The notes under the pieces: generated by a model
Seen by the model: the letters and a program-made list of their open reading frames with translations, nothing else
Databases searched by the model: none
Told to the model about the DNA's origin: nothing
NCBI GenBank assembly: GCA_023443455.1
Contig: JAEZUE010000070.1
Location: forward strand, 21,026-85,025
Direction of reading: 5' to 3'
DNA length: 64,000 nt
DNA from: Verrucomicrobiota bacterium
GTDB lineage: Bacteria > Verrucomicrobiota > Verrucomicrobiia > Opitutales > Opitutaceae
Shown here: in pieces, positions 41,973 to 51,934 of the stretch
Layout: the number at the start of each line of letters is the position of its first letter
Position numbering within the stretch: the stretch's first letter is position 1
Translations under genes and position numbers: made by a program

Positions 41973-44900
41973 ATGAACGAGAACCACGCCTACATCTTCG
42001 ACGTCGAACAACCCACCGAGTGGGTGTTCCACGGCAAACCGACCTGGATCGCAGGCTGGTTCCTTTCCAAAACACAGGCCGTCTTCTCCGACATCCGTGC
42101 GGTGATCGACGGCCGCCCGTATCTCGGCGTCCTCGGCCTCCCGCACGAGCACATGGAGAAATGCCACCGCGGTCGGGCCGGCCTGCCGCACGCGGGTTTC
42201 ATCCTCCAGGTCTGCCCCCCGTTGGGTGCGACCGAACTGCGCCTCGAGCTGCTCGACGCCGGCCACAACTGGGTCGAGATCTGGCGCACCCCGATCGAAG
42301 TGCGCGAAGGTCCGTCCACGCCGCCACCGCTCGATGTCGGAATGGTGCCAGCGATCTGGCGCGAACTGCTCCAGGCCCGCCGCGCCGATCCGGCCGGCGA
42401 CCTCGCACCGACCGCGGACCGACTGATCGAAGCCGCCGCCGCGGTGTCGCTCGACACCTTGCCCAATCCCCCCTTCTACGGCGCGCTCGAGAATCCGCTG
42501 CGCGTCGCCGGCACCCAGTTCGGCAAGATCCGCATCGAGGGCTGGCTCATCCATCAGGAGCAGCGGATCGTGCGGCTCGTCGGCAGCACGCACCCGGACG
42601 TGGAGAACACCATCCAGCACGAGTACCGCGAGCGGCCCGAGGCGGGCGAGATGTTCCCGAATCATCCCTACGCGCGCCGCTCGCAGTTCTTCGGCATGCT
42701 CGATCTTGCGGAAGACGCACCGAACCCGATCTGCGTCAAAATCTTCGCCGAGCTCGAGGACGGCTCGCGGCATCTGGTCTGGGTCCGCCGGGTCTACCAA
42801 AAGACCTGCACGCAACAGGAACGCCCACTGCCCGAGTTCTCCGACCGCCTCCTGCTCGACACGGGCCGCGCCCTGTACGCCGCCACCCGCCGCCGCGGCT
42901 TGCCGCTCGGCCCGCTCCAGCCGCTCTGGGCCGCCGCCAAGCTCACCCGCGAGTACTTTCGCCGCGATGCCCCGGTCGGTCTCGACCAGCGTATCGCGCC
43001 GGCCAGCGACCCCTACTCGGCCTGGCAACAGGCCAACCGACTGACACCCCGCCTCCTCACCCGGATGCGGGAATCGGCCACCGCCCTGGGCTCGTCCGGC
43101 CCGCGCCTCCTGCTTCTGATCGACGCCGCCGGATGCCGGGGCGCGGAACTCCAACAGCTCGTCTCGTCGCTCACCGCCCAGCTCTACCCCAACTGGGAGG
43201 CCGCCATCGTTCTCGGCGCACCCGCGCTGCCCGAACTCGCCGCCGCCCTTGCGGCCGAGCCCCGCTGCCGCGCGCTCCCCCACTCCGGCGGCGCAGACCG
43301 CATCCGCGCTCTGAATGCAGCCGCCCACGGATCCGCCTCGGCCTACCTGACACTGCTGCCCGGCGACTCCCGCCTCCCGCCCGACGCCCTCCTCCACGCC
43401 GCCGAGGCCGTCGCGCAGAAGCCCGAACTCGAACTCGTCTACACCGACGAGGATCGCATGGACGCCGCCGGTCGCCGCAGCGCGCCCGCCTTCAAGCCCG
43501 ACTGGAGCCCCGCCCTCGCGCTCTCGGGGCTCTTTCCCGGCCAGCTCAGCCTCGTGCGCCGCGAACGTTTCGTCACCCTCGGCTCCTTCCGTGCCGAGTA
43601 TCCGGATATCCCGTGGTTCGACCTGCTGCTCCGCCTGGGCGACACGCTCACCGCCGCACAGGTCGCGCACCTGCCCTTCGTCTGCCACCACGCCCGAGCC
43701 GAGCGCCCCGAGACGACCGACCTCGCCGCCCCCGCCGTCGAGCAGTCGCGCCGCGCCCTCGAGGAGGCGATGCAGCGCCGCGGGCTCGCCGCCGCGCCGT
43801 TCCTGCCCGAGGCCGCGCATCACCGCCGCCTGAACCTCCACCAGCTCCGCTGGGACTCGAAACTGCTCGCGGCGAATCCGGTCACGATCGTCATCCCGAC
43901 CCGTGACAAGCTCCACCTCCTGCAGGAATGCATCGAGCTGCTCGAGGAGACGGTCGACTGGCGCCACGTGAAGCTGGTCATCGTCGACGACCACTCGCGC
44001 GACGCCGACGCCACCCGCTACCTCGCCCAGATCGTCCGGCGCACCGACCTGAGATGCACCGTCGTCCGCCCGGCCGACCCGCATTCGCCCTTCAACTACT
44101 CGCATCTGGTCAACCTCGCGTTGCCGCACATCGACACGCCGCTGGTCCTCCACCTCAACAACGACGTCAACGCCCTCGAGCCCGGCTGGCTCGAGGAGAT
44201 GGTCGGCTGGTTCACCCAACCCGATGTCGGCGTCGTCGGCGCGAAACTCGTGTACCCCGAAAAGACGCTCAACCACACCGGCATCGTCATCGGCCCGCAC
44301 GAGGGGCTCGCCGACACTCCATGGGTGAAGGCCGAAGAAGCCGAGACTCCGGTCGTCTGGCATGCCGCGGCCCGCGAGGTCTCGGCCGTGACCGGGGCCT
44401 GCCTGATGACGCGCACCGCGCTGTACCGGGAACTTGGAGGCTTCGACGAGCGGGACTTCAGCGTCTCGTACAACGACGTCGACTACTGCCTGCGGGCCGT
44501 CGCCGCCGGCTGGCGCTGCGTCTACACGCCGCAGGCCAAGCTCATGCACTGGGGCAGCGCCACGCGCGGGGTCACGTTCGACGAGGCCGAGCACATCGCC
44601 TTCGTCCGCCGCCATCCGTCGCCCCGCGACCCGTACTTCAGCCGCCATCTCCGGCTCGACAACCGGCTCCGCCCGCGCTGCCGCGGCGCGGTGAGCGGCC
44701 ACACCGGGCGCGGCGGCCGGCTGCATGTGCTGCTGATCACGCACAACCTCAACCTCGAGGGCGCGCCGCTCTTCCTGCTCGAATACGCCACGCACCTCGT
44801 GCGCGAGGCGGGCTTCAAGGTCACCGTGATCTCGAACGAGGAGGGCCCGATCCGCCACCGCTACGAGGAACTCGGCGCGAAGATCCTCCTGGTCGACCGC

Positions 44901-45884
44901 CACCAGTTCTACTCGGCGGAGAACGAGGCCCAGTTCCACGAACGCCTCGCCGCCGCGCGCGCCACGCTGCCGCTCGACTCCGTCGACCTCGTCGTCTGCA
45001 ACACCCTCGTCGGCTTCTGGGGCATCCATCTCGCCAAGGCCGCCGGCAAGCCGTCGCTGTACTACATCCACGAGAGCACTTCGACCTACCGGTTCTACGA
45101 GCAGATGCTGCGGCGCCCGATGTACCCGGTCGCCGAGCAGGCGCTGTCGCTCGCCGACCGCACGCTCTTCCTCTGCGACGCCACCCGCGCGTACTACGAG
45201 GACCACAACCACCGCGACACCTTCCGCATCGTCCGCAGTTGGATCGACCTCGCCGGCATCGAGCAGTTCAAGGCGACGCACGACCGCGGCGCACTGCGCC
45301 GGAAGTACGGCTTCCGCGACGACGAGGTGATCATCGCCAACATCGGCACGGTCTGCGAACGCAAGGGCCAGCACATCTTCATCCGCGCCGTCGACCACTT
45401 CAACCGGCACCACCGCGACGACGGCCGCCCGGTGCGCTTCGTCCTCGTCGGCGCGCGCAAGGGCATCTACCTCGACTGGCTCACCGCCGACATCGCCGGA
45501 CTCGGCATCGACAACCTCACCCTCATCCCCGAGACGCGGGAAGCCTACGACTTCTTCGTGCTCGCCGACCTCTTCGTCTGCACCAGCTACGAGGAGTCGT
45601 TTCCCCGCGTGGTGATGGAGGCCATGGCATTCGGCACGCCGATCGTCACGACCGACGTGCATGGCATCCCCGAGATGGTGCGGCAGCGGGCCGAGGCCTA
45701 CCTGGTGAAGCCCGGCGAGGTCGAAGGCCTCTCACGCATGATGCGCACCTGCCTGGCGAAGGAGCGCAGCGGCAAGTCGCTCACCCCCACCGCGTATTCG
45801 AAAGTTCTTCGCGCCTACGACCACCGCAAGGTCCTCCCCATGCACGTCGCCCTCGCCCGCGAGGTCGTGCTGACCCACGAATAG
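41973..45884 (+). CDS. Multidomain glycosyltransferase (GT2-like, GT2, GT4)
   Basis: This is a 1303-residue protein. Residues 1-330 hold two beta-rich modules sharing GW(F/L) segments (TWIAGWFLSK, IRIEGWLIHQ). Residues about 375-600 look like a GT2 fold with weak motifs (LVYTDEDRMDAAGRR). Residues about 635-890 are a full GT2 domain (VTIVIPTRDK, VIVDDHSRD, LHLNNDVN, GGFDERDFSVSYNDVDYCLR). Residues about 915-1303 are a GT4 domain with the EESFPRVVMEAMAFGTPIV nucleotide-sugar motif. It probably assembles a surface polysaccharide or glycan in the cytoplasm. ATG 41973 is preferred to a TTG at 41946. Confidence 0.88.
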   Translation: MNENHAYIFDVEQPTEWVFHGKPTWIAGWFLSKTQAVFSDIRAVIDGRPYLGVLGLPHEHMEKCHRGRAGLPHAGFILQVCPPLGATELRLELLDAGHNWVEIWRTPIEVREGPSTPPPLDVGMVPAIWRELLQARRADPAGDLAPTADRLIEAAAAVSLDTLPNPPFYGALENPLRVAGTQFGKIRIEGWLIHQEQRIVRLVGSTHPDVENTIQHEYRERPEAGEMFPNHPYARRSQFFGMLDLAEDAPNPICVKIFAELEDGSRHLVWVRRVYQKTCTQQERPLPEFSDRLLLDTGRALYAATRRRGLPLGPLQPLWAAAKLTREYFRRDAPVGLDQRIAPASDPYSAWQQANRLTPRLLTRMRESATALGSSGPRLLLLIDAAGCRGAELQQLVSSLTAQLYPNWEAAIVLGAPALPELAAALAAEPRCRALPHSGGADRIRALNAAAHGSASAYLTLLPGDSRLPPDALLHAAEAVAQKPELELVYTDEDRMDAAGRRSAPAFKPDWSPALALSGLFPGQLSLVRRERFVTLGSFRAEYPDIPWFDLLLRLGDTLTAAQVAHLPFVCHHARAERPETTDLAAPAVEQSRRALEEAMQRRGLAAAPFLPEAAHHRRLNLHQLRWDSKLLAANPVTIVIPTRDKLHLLQECIELLEETVDWRHVKLVIVDDHSRDADATRYLAQIVRRTDLRCTVVRPADPHSPFNYSHLVNLALPHIDTPLVLHLNNDVNALEPGWLEEMVGWFTQPDVGVVGAKLVYPEKTLNHTGIVIGPHEGLADTPWVKAEEAETPVVWHAAAREVSAVTGACLMTRTALYRELGGFDERDFSVSYNDVDYCLRAVAAGWRCVYTPQAKLMHWGSATRGVTFDEAEHIAFVRRHPSPRDPYFSRHLRLDNRLRPRCRGAVSGHTGRGGRLHVLLITHNLNLEGAPLFLLEYATHLVREAGFKVTVISNEEGPIRHRYEELGAKILLVDRHQFYSAENEAQFHERLAAARATLPLDSVDLVVCNTLVGFWGIHLAKAAGKPSLYYIHESTSTYRFYEQMLRRPMYPVAEQALSLADRTLFLCDATRAYYEDHNHRDTFRIVRSWIDLAGIEQFKATHDRGALRRKYGFRDDEVIIANIGTVCERKGQHIFIRAVDHFNRHHRDDGRPVRFVLVGARKGIYLDWLTADIAGLGIDNLTLIPETREAYDFFVLADLFVCTSYEESFPRVVMEAMAFGTPIVTTDVHGIPEMVRQRAEAYLVKPGEVEGLSRMMRTCLAKERSGKSLTPTAYSKVLRAYDHRKVLPMHVALAREVVLTHE

Positions 45885-45901
45885 CAGCCCCCTCCGGTCC
45901 G

Positions 45902-48037
45902 ATGTCAGACCCCGTCACTACACCCGCCCCGCCGCCGGCCCGCCGGGAAAACTGGTTCGCCGCGCTCCTCCTCTGCGCCGCCGTCGCGTGGTTCGGCTGG
46001 GCAGTCACGCGCGCCTGGGACAACGGCAACCTGCCGGGCTGCGAATTCCGGCAGGCGCAGACTGCCGTGTCCGCCTATTGGATACAGAAGGACCGCGACT
46101 TCTCGCTTGCGTACCCGACTCCCGTGCTCGGCAAGCCGTGGTCGATTCCGATGGAGTTTCCACTCTACCAGTGGACGGTGGTCGCGGTCAGCGACCTGAC
46201 CAGCACACCGCTGGTGCAGTCGGCGCGGGCGGTCTCGCTCGGCTGCTTCCTGGCCGCCCTGCCCGCGCTGTGGATCCTGCTGCGCCGCTTCGGCCTGCCA
46301 CCGGCCCGGCGCGCGCTGCTGCTCGCGCTCGTGCTCACCTGCCCGCTGCTGATTTTCTATGCGCGCTCGTTCCTGATCGAGACGATGGCCCTCATGTGGG
46401 CGCTGTGGTTTGTCGCCGCCTTCGTCGAGGCGATGCACACCCGCCGCTTCGGCTGGCTGCTCCTGGCCAACCTCGCCGGCGCCGCGGCCGGCACGGTGAA
46501 GGTGACGACCTTCATCCTCTACCTGATCCCGTCGGCCGTGTGGGGCGCCTGGCTGCTCCGCCAGGCTTGGCGGGAACGGCCGGAGTCGGTCCGGTCCGTG
46601 TTCGGCGTGCTGGCGCGGGGCCTGGGCTGCGTGATCGTACCCATCATCGCCACGGTCGCGTGGACCCGCCACGCCGACGCCGTGAAGGCGCTCAACCCCA
46701 GCGGCGCCTTCCTCGCCTCGGACAACATGGCCGGGTTCAACTTCGGGCTCGGCTCGTTCAACCTGCGGTTCTCCGGCGAGGCCTGGCTTGCCATGTTCAA
46801 CTTCTGGAGCCACGGCATCCTCTCGGCCCCGGTCGCCGCCGTCGCCGCACTCGCGGCAGCGATGCTCGGCGGCCGTTGGCGCCGGCCCGCACTCGCCTGC
46901 CTCGGCCTTTTCTTCCTCGCCCAGCTCATCTTCCCGCTGCTCTACACTTGGCACGAATACTACTTCGTCGCCAACGCCGCCCTGCTGGTGCTCGTCGCCG
47001 GCTTCGCGCTGTGCTCGCTGCTGGAACATCCCCGGACCCACCTGCTCGGCTGCGCGGTCACGGTCGCGCTCTTCGCCGCCCAGAGTCACCTCTTCACCAC
47101 CACCTACCACCGACCCCACCTTTCCTACCCCAGCCACGGAGGCGGCGCGGTTACGGACATCCTCAATACGATCACCTACCCGAACGAGGTCCTCGTGGTC
47201 GCCGGGGAGGACTGGGATTCGAGCACGCCATTTTTCGCCCAGCGACGCGCCCTGATGCTGCGACGCAACACCGAGAGCGACACCGCCATGCGTGACCGGG
47301 CCTTCGCCAACCTGAAACGCGAGCCCGTGGCGGCATTGGTCCTCAGCGGCGACCAACGCGACAACCACGCGCTCATCGCGGCCGCGGTCGCACGCCTCGG
47401 CGTCGCCCCCGATCCCTCGTTCGAGACCGCAACCACGACGGTGCGGCTGCACCGCGATCTCGCCGCCACCTTCAACACCGACATCCGGCGGGAAAACTAC
47501 CCCGGCGTGACCTGGCATGCCCAACCCGCGGCGCCCACCGCGTCGGGAAGCCTCCATGACAGAATCGTGGAAACTGCGACCCTGCGGGGCCGCGACCGGC
47601 TCCTGTTCTCGATGATGAAGCCGGCCCCCGTGCGGTTCTACTCCCGTTTTGGGGCCGGCACCTCGCCGCTCGATGGCGCGCGCATCTTCAACGCCAACCC
47701 CGACACCCGACTCTGGTTCCGCAATCCGCGCGGAGGCGGGATCGGCCGGGCCCGCGTCGGCCTCATGCCGGGAGCCTACGCCAACCCGCAGGCGGCAAGC
47801 GACGGCGTCGAGTTCCGGGTCTCCGCAGTCTCGACCAATGGCAGCGACCTGCGCCCACTGTACTCCCGGGTCGTCGCCCCACTCGTCGATCCGGCCGACC
47901 GCGGCACGATCGATCTCGAGTTCCCCCTCAACGCCGGAGTCGGTGTCACCATTCTGGTCGAGATTCTGCCCGGGCCCGCCGGCAACGACGCCTTCGACTG
48001 GTTCTACATCGCGGAACTCCGGCTTGGCTGCCCATGA
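45902..48037 (+). CDS. Integral membrane glycosyltransferase-like protein (copy 1)
   Basis: This 711-residue protein has about 11 hydrophobic helices in the first 430 residues, then a soluble part of about 280. The early periplasmic-loop motif GCEFRQAQTAVSAYWIQKD and the overall layout resemble GT-C (GT39/ArnT-like) glycosyltransferases that use lipid-linked sugars. It starts 17 bases after the multi-glycosyltransferase, and its stop overlaps the start of its paralogue by 4 bases (ATGA). It is probably involved in the same glycan pathway. Acceptor and donor cannot be read. Confidence 0.8.
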   Translation: MSDPVTTPAPPPARRENWFAALLLCAAVAWFGWAVTRAWDNGNLPGCEFRQAQTAVSAYWIQKDRDFSLAYPTPVLGKPWSIPMEFPLYQWTVVAVSDLTSTPLVQSARAVSLGCFLAALPALWILLRRFGLPPARRALLLALVLTCPLLIFYARSFLIETMALMWALWFVAAFVEAMHTRRFGWLLLANLAGAAAGTVKVTTFILYLIPSAVWGAWLLRQAWRERPESVRSVFGVLARGLGCVIVPIIATVAWTRHADAVKALNPSGAFLASDNMAGFNFGLGSFNLRFSGEAWLAMFNFWSHGILSAPVAAVAALAAAMLGGRWRRPALACLGLFFLAQLIFPLLYTWHEYYFVANAALLVLVAGFALCSLLEHPRTHLLGCAVTVALFAAQSHLFTTTYHRPHLSYPSHGGGAVTDILNTITYPNEVLVVAGEDWDSSTPFFAQRRALMLRRNTESDTAMRDRAFANLKREPVAALVLSGDQRDNHALIAAAVARLGVAPDPSFETATTTVRLHRDLAATFNTDIRRENYPGVTWHAQPAAPTASGSLHDRIVETATLRGRDRLLFSMMKPAPVRFYSRFGAGTSPLDGARIFNANPDTRLWFRNPRGGGIGRARVGLMPGAYANPQAASDGVEFRVSAVSTNGSDLRPLYSRVVAPLVDPADRGTIDLEFPLNAGVGVTILVEILPGPAGNDAFDWFYIAELRLGCP

Positions 48038-50163
48038 CCGGCCCTGACTCCAAGGCGCGCACGGTCCCTCCCGCCCGCTGGGAAAACTGGTTTGCCGCGC
48101 TCTTCCTCTGCGCCGCCGTCGCGTGGTTCGGCTGGGCAGTCACGCGCGCCTGGGACAACGGCAACCTGCCGGGCTGCGAATTCCGGCAGGCGCAGACCGC
48201 CGTGTCCGCCTATTGGATCCAGAAGGACCGCGACTTCTCGCTCGCCTATCCGACCCCCGTCCTCGGCCAGCCGTGGTCGATCCCGATGGAGTTTCCACTC
48301 TACCAGTGGACCGTGGTCGCGGTCAGCGACCAGACCGGCACACCGCTGGTGCAGTCCGCGCGGGCGGTCTCGCTCGGCTGCTTCCTGGCCGCCCTGCCCG
48401 CGCTGTGGATCCTGCTGCGCCGCTTCGGCCTGCCGCGTGCACGCCGCACTCTGCTGCTCGCCCTCGTGCTCACCTGCCCTTTGCTGGTTTTCTACGCGCG
48501 CTCGTTCCTGATCGAGACGATGGCATTGATGTGGGCGCTGTGGTTTGTCGCCGCCTTCGGCGAGGCCATGCACACACGAGGCTTCGGCTGGCTGGCCCTG
48601 GCCAATCTCGCCGGTGCCGCGGCCGGCACGGTGAAGGTGACGACCTTCATCCTCTATCTGCTTCCTTCGGCCGGCTGGGGCGCGTGGTTGTTGTGGCGCG
48701 CCTGGCGCGGGCGTATCGAGGACTGGAGCACCATGGCCTCCGTCCTCGCTCGCGGGCTCGGCTGCGTGGTGTTCCCGTTTGTCGCCACCGTCGCTTGGAC
48801 GAAATACGCCGACTCCGTCAAGGCGCTCAACCCGAACGGAGCCTTCCTCGCGTCGGACAGCATGACCGGGTTCAACTTCGGACTCGGCCTTTTCGACGTG
48901 CGATTCTCCGGGGATGCCTGGAGGGCGATGTTCGGTTTCTGGAGCCAAGGAATTCTCGCGGCACCGGTGGTGGCCGTCAGCGCCATCGCCGCCCTGTTCG
49001 CCGGAGGCCGCTGGCGCTGGCCGGCGCTGGGCAGCATCGGGCTGTTCTTCCTCGCGCAATTCATCTTCCCGCTGCTCTACGCGTGGCACGAGTACTATTT
49101 TGTCGCCAACGCCGCGCTGCTCGTCCTTGCCGCCGGTTTCTCGATCTGCGGGCTGCTCGAATCACGACACCTCCGCTGGCTCGGCATGTTCGCCGCGGTG
49201 GCGCTGCTCGGGGGGCAATCCCGGATGTTCGTACAGACCTACCGGCCCAACCTGTCCTACGTCAGCTACGGCGGCACCGGATTGACCGACCTGATCCACC
49301 ACCTCATCGATCCCCAGGAAATGCTCGTCATCGCAGGCGAGGACTGGGATTCGACGACCCCGTTCTATGCGAAGCGCAAGGCATTGATGATCCGCCGCAG
49401 CCTCGAGAAGGACTGGGACTACCTCCAACGAGCCTTCGAAGGGCTGAAAGACCAACCGGTCGGCGCCCTCCTCCTCAGTGGCGAGCAACGAAGCAACACC
49501 GAGCTCCTCGCCCGTGCGGCACGGGAACTCGGAATCGATCCGCGTCCAGTTCTCGAGCACGGTAGAACCACCCTTTACCTCCACCGCGATCTCGTCGCCG
49601 ACTACGCCACCGATCCGGTCCGCAATGCCGCGTACGAGGGGATCGTCTGGCACCCCCGCCCGGCGCCGCTCCAGCCCAAGCGTGCTCTCGCCGCGGCCGA
49701 GTTCGCCACCACCGACCTTCGCGGCCGCGAGCGCCTGCTCTTCACGCGCATGATGCCGCAACCCTACAAGTTCTTCTCGCAGTTCGGCGTGGGTCGGGTG
49801 CCTCGCGACTCGGGCCGGGTCCTCACCGCGCACCCCGATACTCGACTTTGGTTCCATCTACCGGCCGATGCGCGGAGCATCGAGCTCACGTTCGGCATCA
49901 CCGAAGGCGCCTACGCCGACCGAAAAAACGCCACCGACGGCGCCGAGGTCCGCCTCTCCGAAATCGACCCCGACGGGAATCCGCGAACCATCTTCTCCCG
50001 AATAATGAACCCGCTCCACGACCCGGCCGACCGGGGCGAACTGCGCGCGCACATCGATCTCGCGCCCGGACCGGAGCGCGACTTGCTGCTCGAAACCCTG
50101 CGCGGGCCGCAGGCCAAGGGCGCCTACGATTGGGTGTTTCTTGGCGATTTCGAAGTGCGGTAA
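48034..50163 (+). CDS. Integral membrane glycosyltransferase-like protein (copy 2)
   Basis: This is a 709-residue paralogue of the preceding gene, overlapping it by 4 bases. About the first 200 residues differ from copy 1 at only around 13 positions (for example GKPW versus GQPW), and the DNA there is almost identical, including third codon positions. After the membrane part the two diverge strongly. The same FRQAQT motif and helix pattern are present. The pattern suggests a tandem duplication with later diversification of the soluble C-terminal domain, or ongoing gene conversion of the N-terminal part. Confidence 0.8.
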   Translation: MTGPDSKARTVPPARWENWFAALFLCAAVAWFGWAVTRAWDNGNLPGCEFRQAQTAVSAYWIQKDRDFSLAYPTPVLGQPWSIPMEFPLYQWTVVAVSDQTGTPLVQSARAVSLGCFLAALPALWILLRRFGLPRARRTLLLALVLTCPLLVFYARSFLIETMALMWALWFVAAFGEAMHTRGFGWLALANLAGAAAGTVKVTTFILYLLPSAGWGAWLLWRAWRGRIEDWSTMASVLARGLGCVVFPFVATVAWTKYADSVKALNPNGAFLASDSMTGFNFGLGLFDVRFSGDAWRAMFGFWSQGILAAPVVAVSAIAALFAGGRWRWPALGSIGLFFLAQFIFPLLYAWHEYYFVANAALLVLAAGFSICGLLESRHLRWLGMFAAVALLGGQSRMFVQTYRPNLSYVSYGGTGLTDLIHHLIDPQEMLVIAGEDWDSTTPFYAKRKALMIRRSLEKDWDYLQRAFEGLKDQPVGALLLSGEQRSNTELLARAARELGIDPRPVLEHGRTTLYLHRDLVADYATDPVRNAAYEGIVWHPRPAPLQPKRALAAAEFATTDLRGRERLLFTRMMPQPYKFFSQFGVGRVPRDSGRVLTAHPDTRLWFHLPADARSIELTFGITEGAYADRKNATDGAEVRLSEIDPDGNPRTIFSRIMNPLHDPADRGELRAHIDLAPGPERDLLLETLRGPQAKGAYDWVFLGDFEVR

Positions 50164-50278
50164 CCGAAAATCGCGATACGTCAGCGGTGTTGCGCCGACC
50201 CCGTCCTTTCGCCAGAAACCGGCGCGGTGGGCCAACCTCGCCCCGACCGCCCGTCCCACGTCGCCCCCGCCTCCGTCG

Positions 50279-51934
50279 ATGAAACTCGAAACCCGGTTCG
50301 CCCTCCTCTTCAGCGTCCTCGGCGCGGGATTCCTCGGCGCCCTGCTCATGCTCCATCTCGCGCAGCAGAAAAGCGCCACGGAGTTGCAGCAGGAAATCGC
50401 GACCGCCAAAACCCGCCAGCTTGCCTACGCCATCGAAGTCGACGGCCGCACCCTCGAGCGCTTCGTCGCCGACTACACGCAATGGGATGACATGTGCGCC
50501 TTCGTCGCCTCTCGCGACCCGGCGTGGGCCGAAATCAACATCGCGCAGAGCCTCCAAAGCTGGAACTTCCACGGCGCCTGGGTGCTCGCCCTCGACCGGA
50601 GTGAAATCTACCGGCGCGTCGAACACCCCCTGTCCCCGCAAGACCTCGACGGCTTTCCCGGCGAAGGAGTCCGCGCCCACCTTTGCGATGCGAACCGGCA
50701 TCGCTTCTTCGTCGGCACCCCCGGCGGCCTGCTGGAAATTCGTTCGGCCCCGATCCGCCCCTCCGACGACAGCCACCAGGAGGACCCGCCCCAAGGCTGG
50801 TTCCTCGTCGCAAAGCTGTGGACCACCGCGACGCTGGAGCAGTTGGGAAGCATCACCGAAAGCACGATCAGCCTCCAACCCGCCTCGCAGCTCCCGGCGC
50901 CGCCGAGCGACAACACCACCGTGCGCGCCACGCTGCCGGTGAACGACTGGGCGGGCACCCCCGTCCAGTTCATCGCCCTCGAACACACGAGCTCCCTGCT
51001 GGCCAACATGGAAGCCTACGACTCCGACGAGGTCATCCTCTTCCTCACCTTCGGCATCTGCGTCATCGGCGCCGTGGCGTGGTTCCTCAACCGGTGGGTC
51101 CAGCGTCCGGTCAACCTGATCGAGAGCAGCCTCGCCGACGACCGACCCGACCGGGTCGTGCCCCTGGAGCGAAACCGCGACGAATTCGCCCGGATCGCCG
51201 TGCTGATCCGCACGGCCGCCGTCCAACGCCTCTCACTACGGCGCGAGATCGAGGACCGCACCTTCGCCGAGCACGAACTCCGGCGCGCGAGCGTCGAGCG
51301 CGCCGAGCTCGGCCGCGATCTGCACGACGGCGTCATCCAATCCATCTACGCGGTCGGGATGACCCTGCAGGGCATCAATCCGCTCATCGATCGGGATGCC
51401 GGTGAAGCCAGGCGCCGCTTGGGATCGTGCGTCGACGGCCTGAACCGCACGATCGGGCAACTACGCAACCACATCGCCGGCCTGGAGAAGGAGATCGGCG
51501 GCGAGCCCTCCCTCGCGGAGGGCCTCCACAAGCTCATCCAGGAGACGAAGTCGGCCCGGGACGTCGAATACGACGTGAAGGTCGATCCGCTGCTCGACCG
51601 GGCGATCCCGCAGGACTCGGTCGTGCAGCTGCTGTTCATCGCCCGGGAGGCGGTCAGCAACGCCCTCCGCCACGGCCATGCCTCCCATGTTTCCCTGCGG
51701 CTCGACACCGTCCAGAGCGAGGCCGTCTTCACCATCGAGGACGACGGCGGCGGCTTCGCAACCGCTCACGCCCAACGCGGCCACGGCCTCGACAACATGA
51801 CCCGCCGCGCCGAAGAGATCGGGGCCTCCCTCACGATCGAATCCATCGTCGGCCGGGGCACGAGGTTGCGCGTCGAGCTGCCCTGGTCGATGCTCGGCGA
51901 AGAAAACTCCACCCTGCCCGCCATCAACCCATGA
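50279..51934 (+). CDS. Membrane sensor histidine kinase, NarL-type partner (CHASE4-like, HAMP, HisKA_3)
   Basis: This 551-residue kinase has two membrane helices (FALLFSVLGAGFLGALLML at about 6-24 and VILFLTFGICVIGAVAWFL at about 250-270). They flank a periplasmic sensor that resembles CHASE4 (ADYTQWDDMCAFVASRDPAW). A HAMP-like linker is followed by the HisKA_3 box ELGRDLHDGVIQSIYAVG (His349) and a HATPase domain with REAVSNALRHG and GHGLDNMTRRAEEIG. Its stop overlaps the start of the response regulator by 4 bases, so they form a coupled pair. The signal sensed is unknown. Confidence 0.9.
   Translation: MKLETRFALLFSVLGAGFLGALLMLHLAQQKSATELQQEIATAKTRQLAYAIEVDGRTLERFVADYTQWDDMCAFVASRDPAWAEINIAQSLQSWNFHGAWVLALDRSEIYRRVEHPLSPQDLDGFPGEGVRAHLCDANRHRFFVGTPGGLLEIRSAPIRPSDDSHQEDPPQGWFLVAKLWTTATLEQLGSITESTISLQPASQLPAPPSDNTTVRATLPVNDWAGTPVQFIALEHTSSLLANMEAYDSDEVILFLTFGICVIGAVAWFLNRWVQRPVNLIESSLADDRPDRVVPLERNRDEFARIAVLIRTAAVQRLSLRREIEDRTFAEHELRRASVERAELGRDLHDGVIQSIYAVGMTLQGINPLIDRDAGEARRRLGSCVDGLNRTIGQLRNHIAGLEKEIGGEPSLAEGLHKLIQETKSARDVEYDVKVDPLLDRAIPQDSVVQLLFIAREAVSNALRHGHASHVSLRLDTVQSEAVFTIEDDGGGFATAHAQRGHGLDNMTRRAEEIGASLTIESIVGRGTRLRVELPWSMLGEENSTLPAINP

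Noticed and set aside
41319..45662. A 1447-residue open frame antisense to the multi-glycosyltransferase
   Set aside because: Same cause: GC-biased codon use leaves the antisense frame open. The plus strand encodes clear glycosyltransferase motifs.
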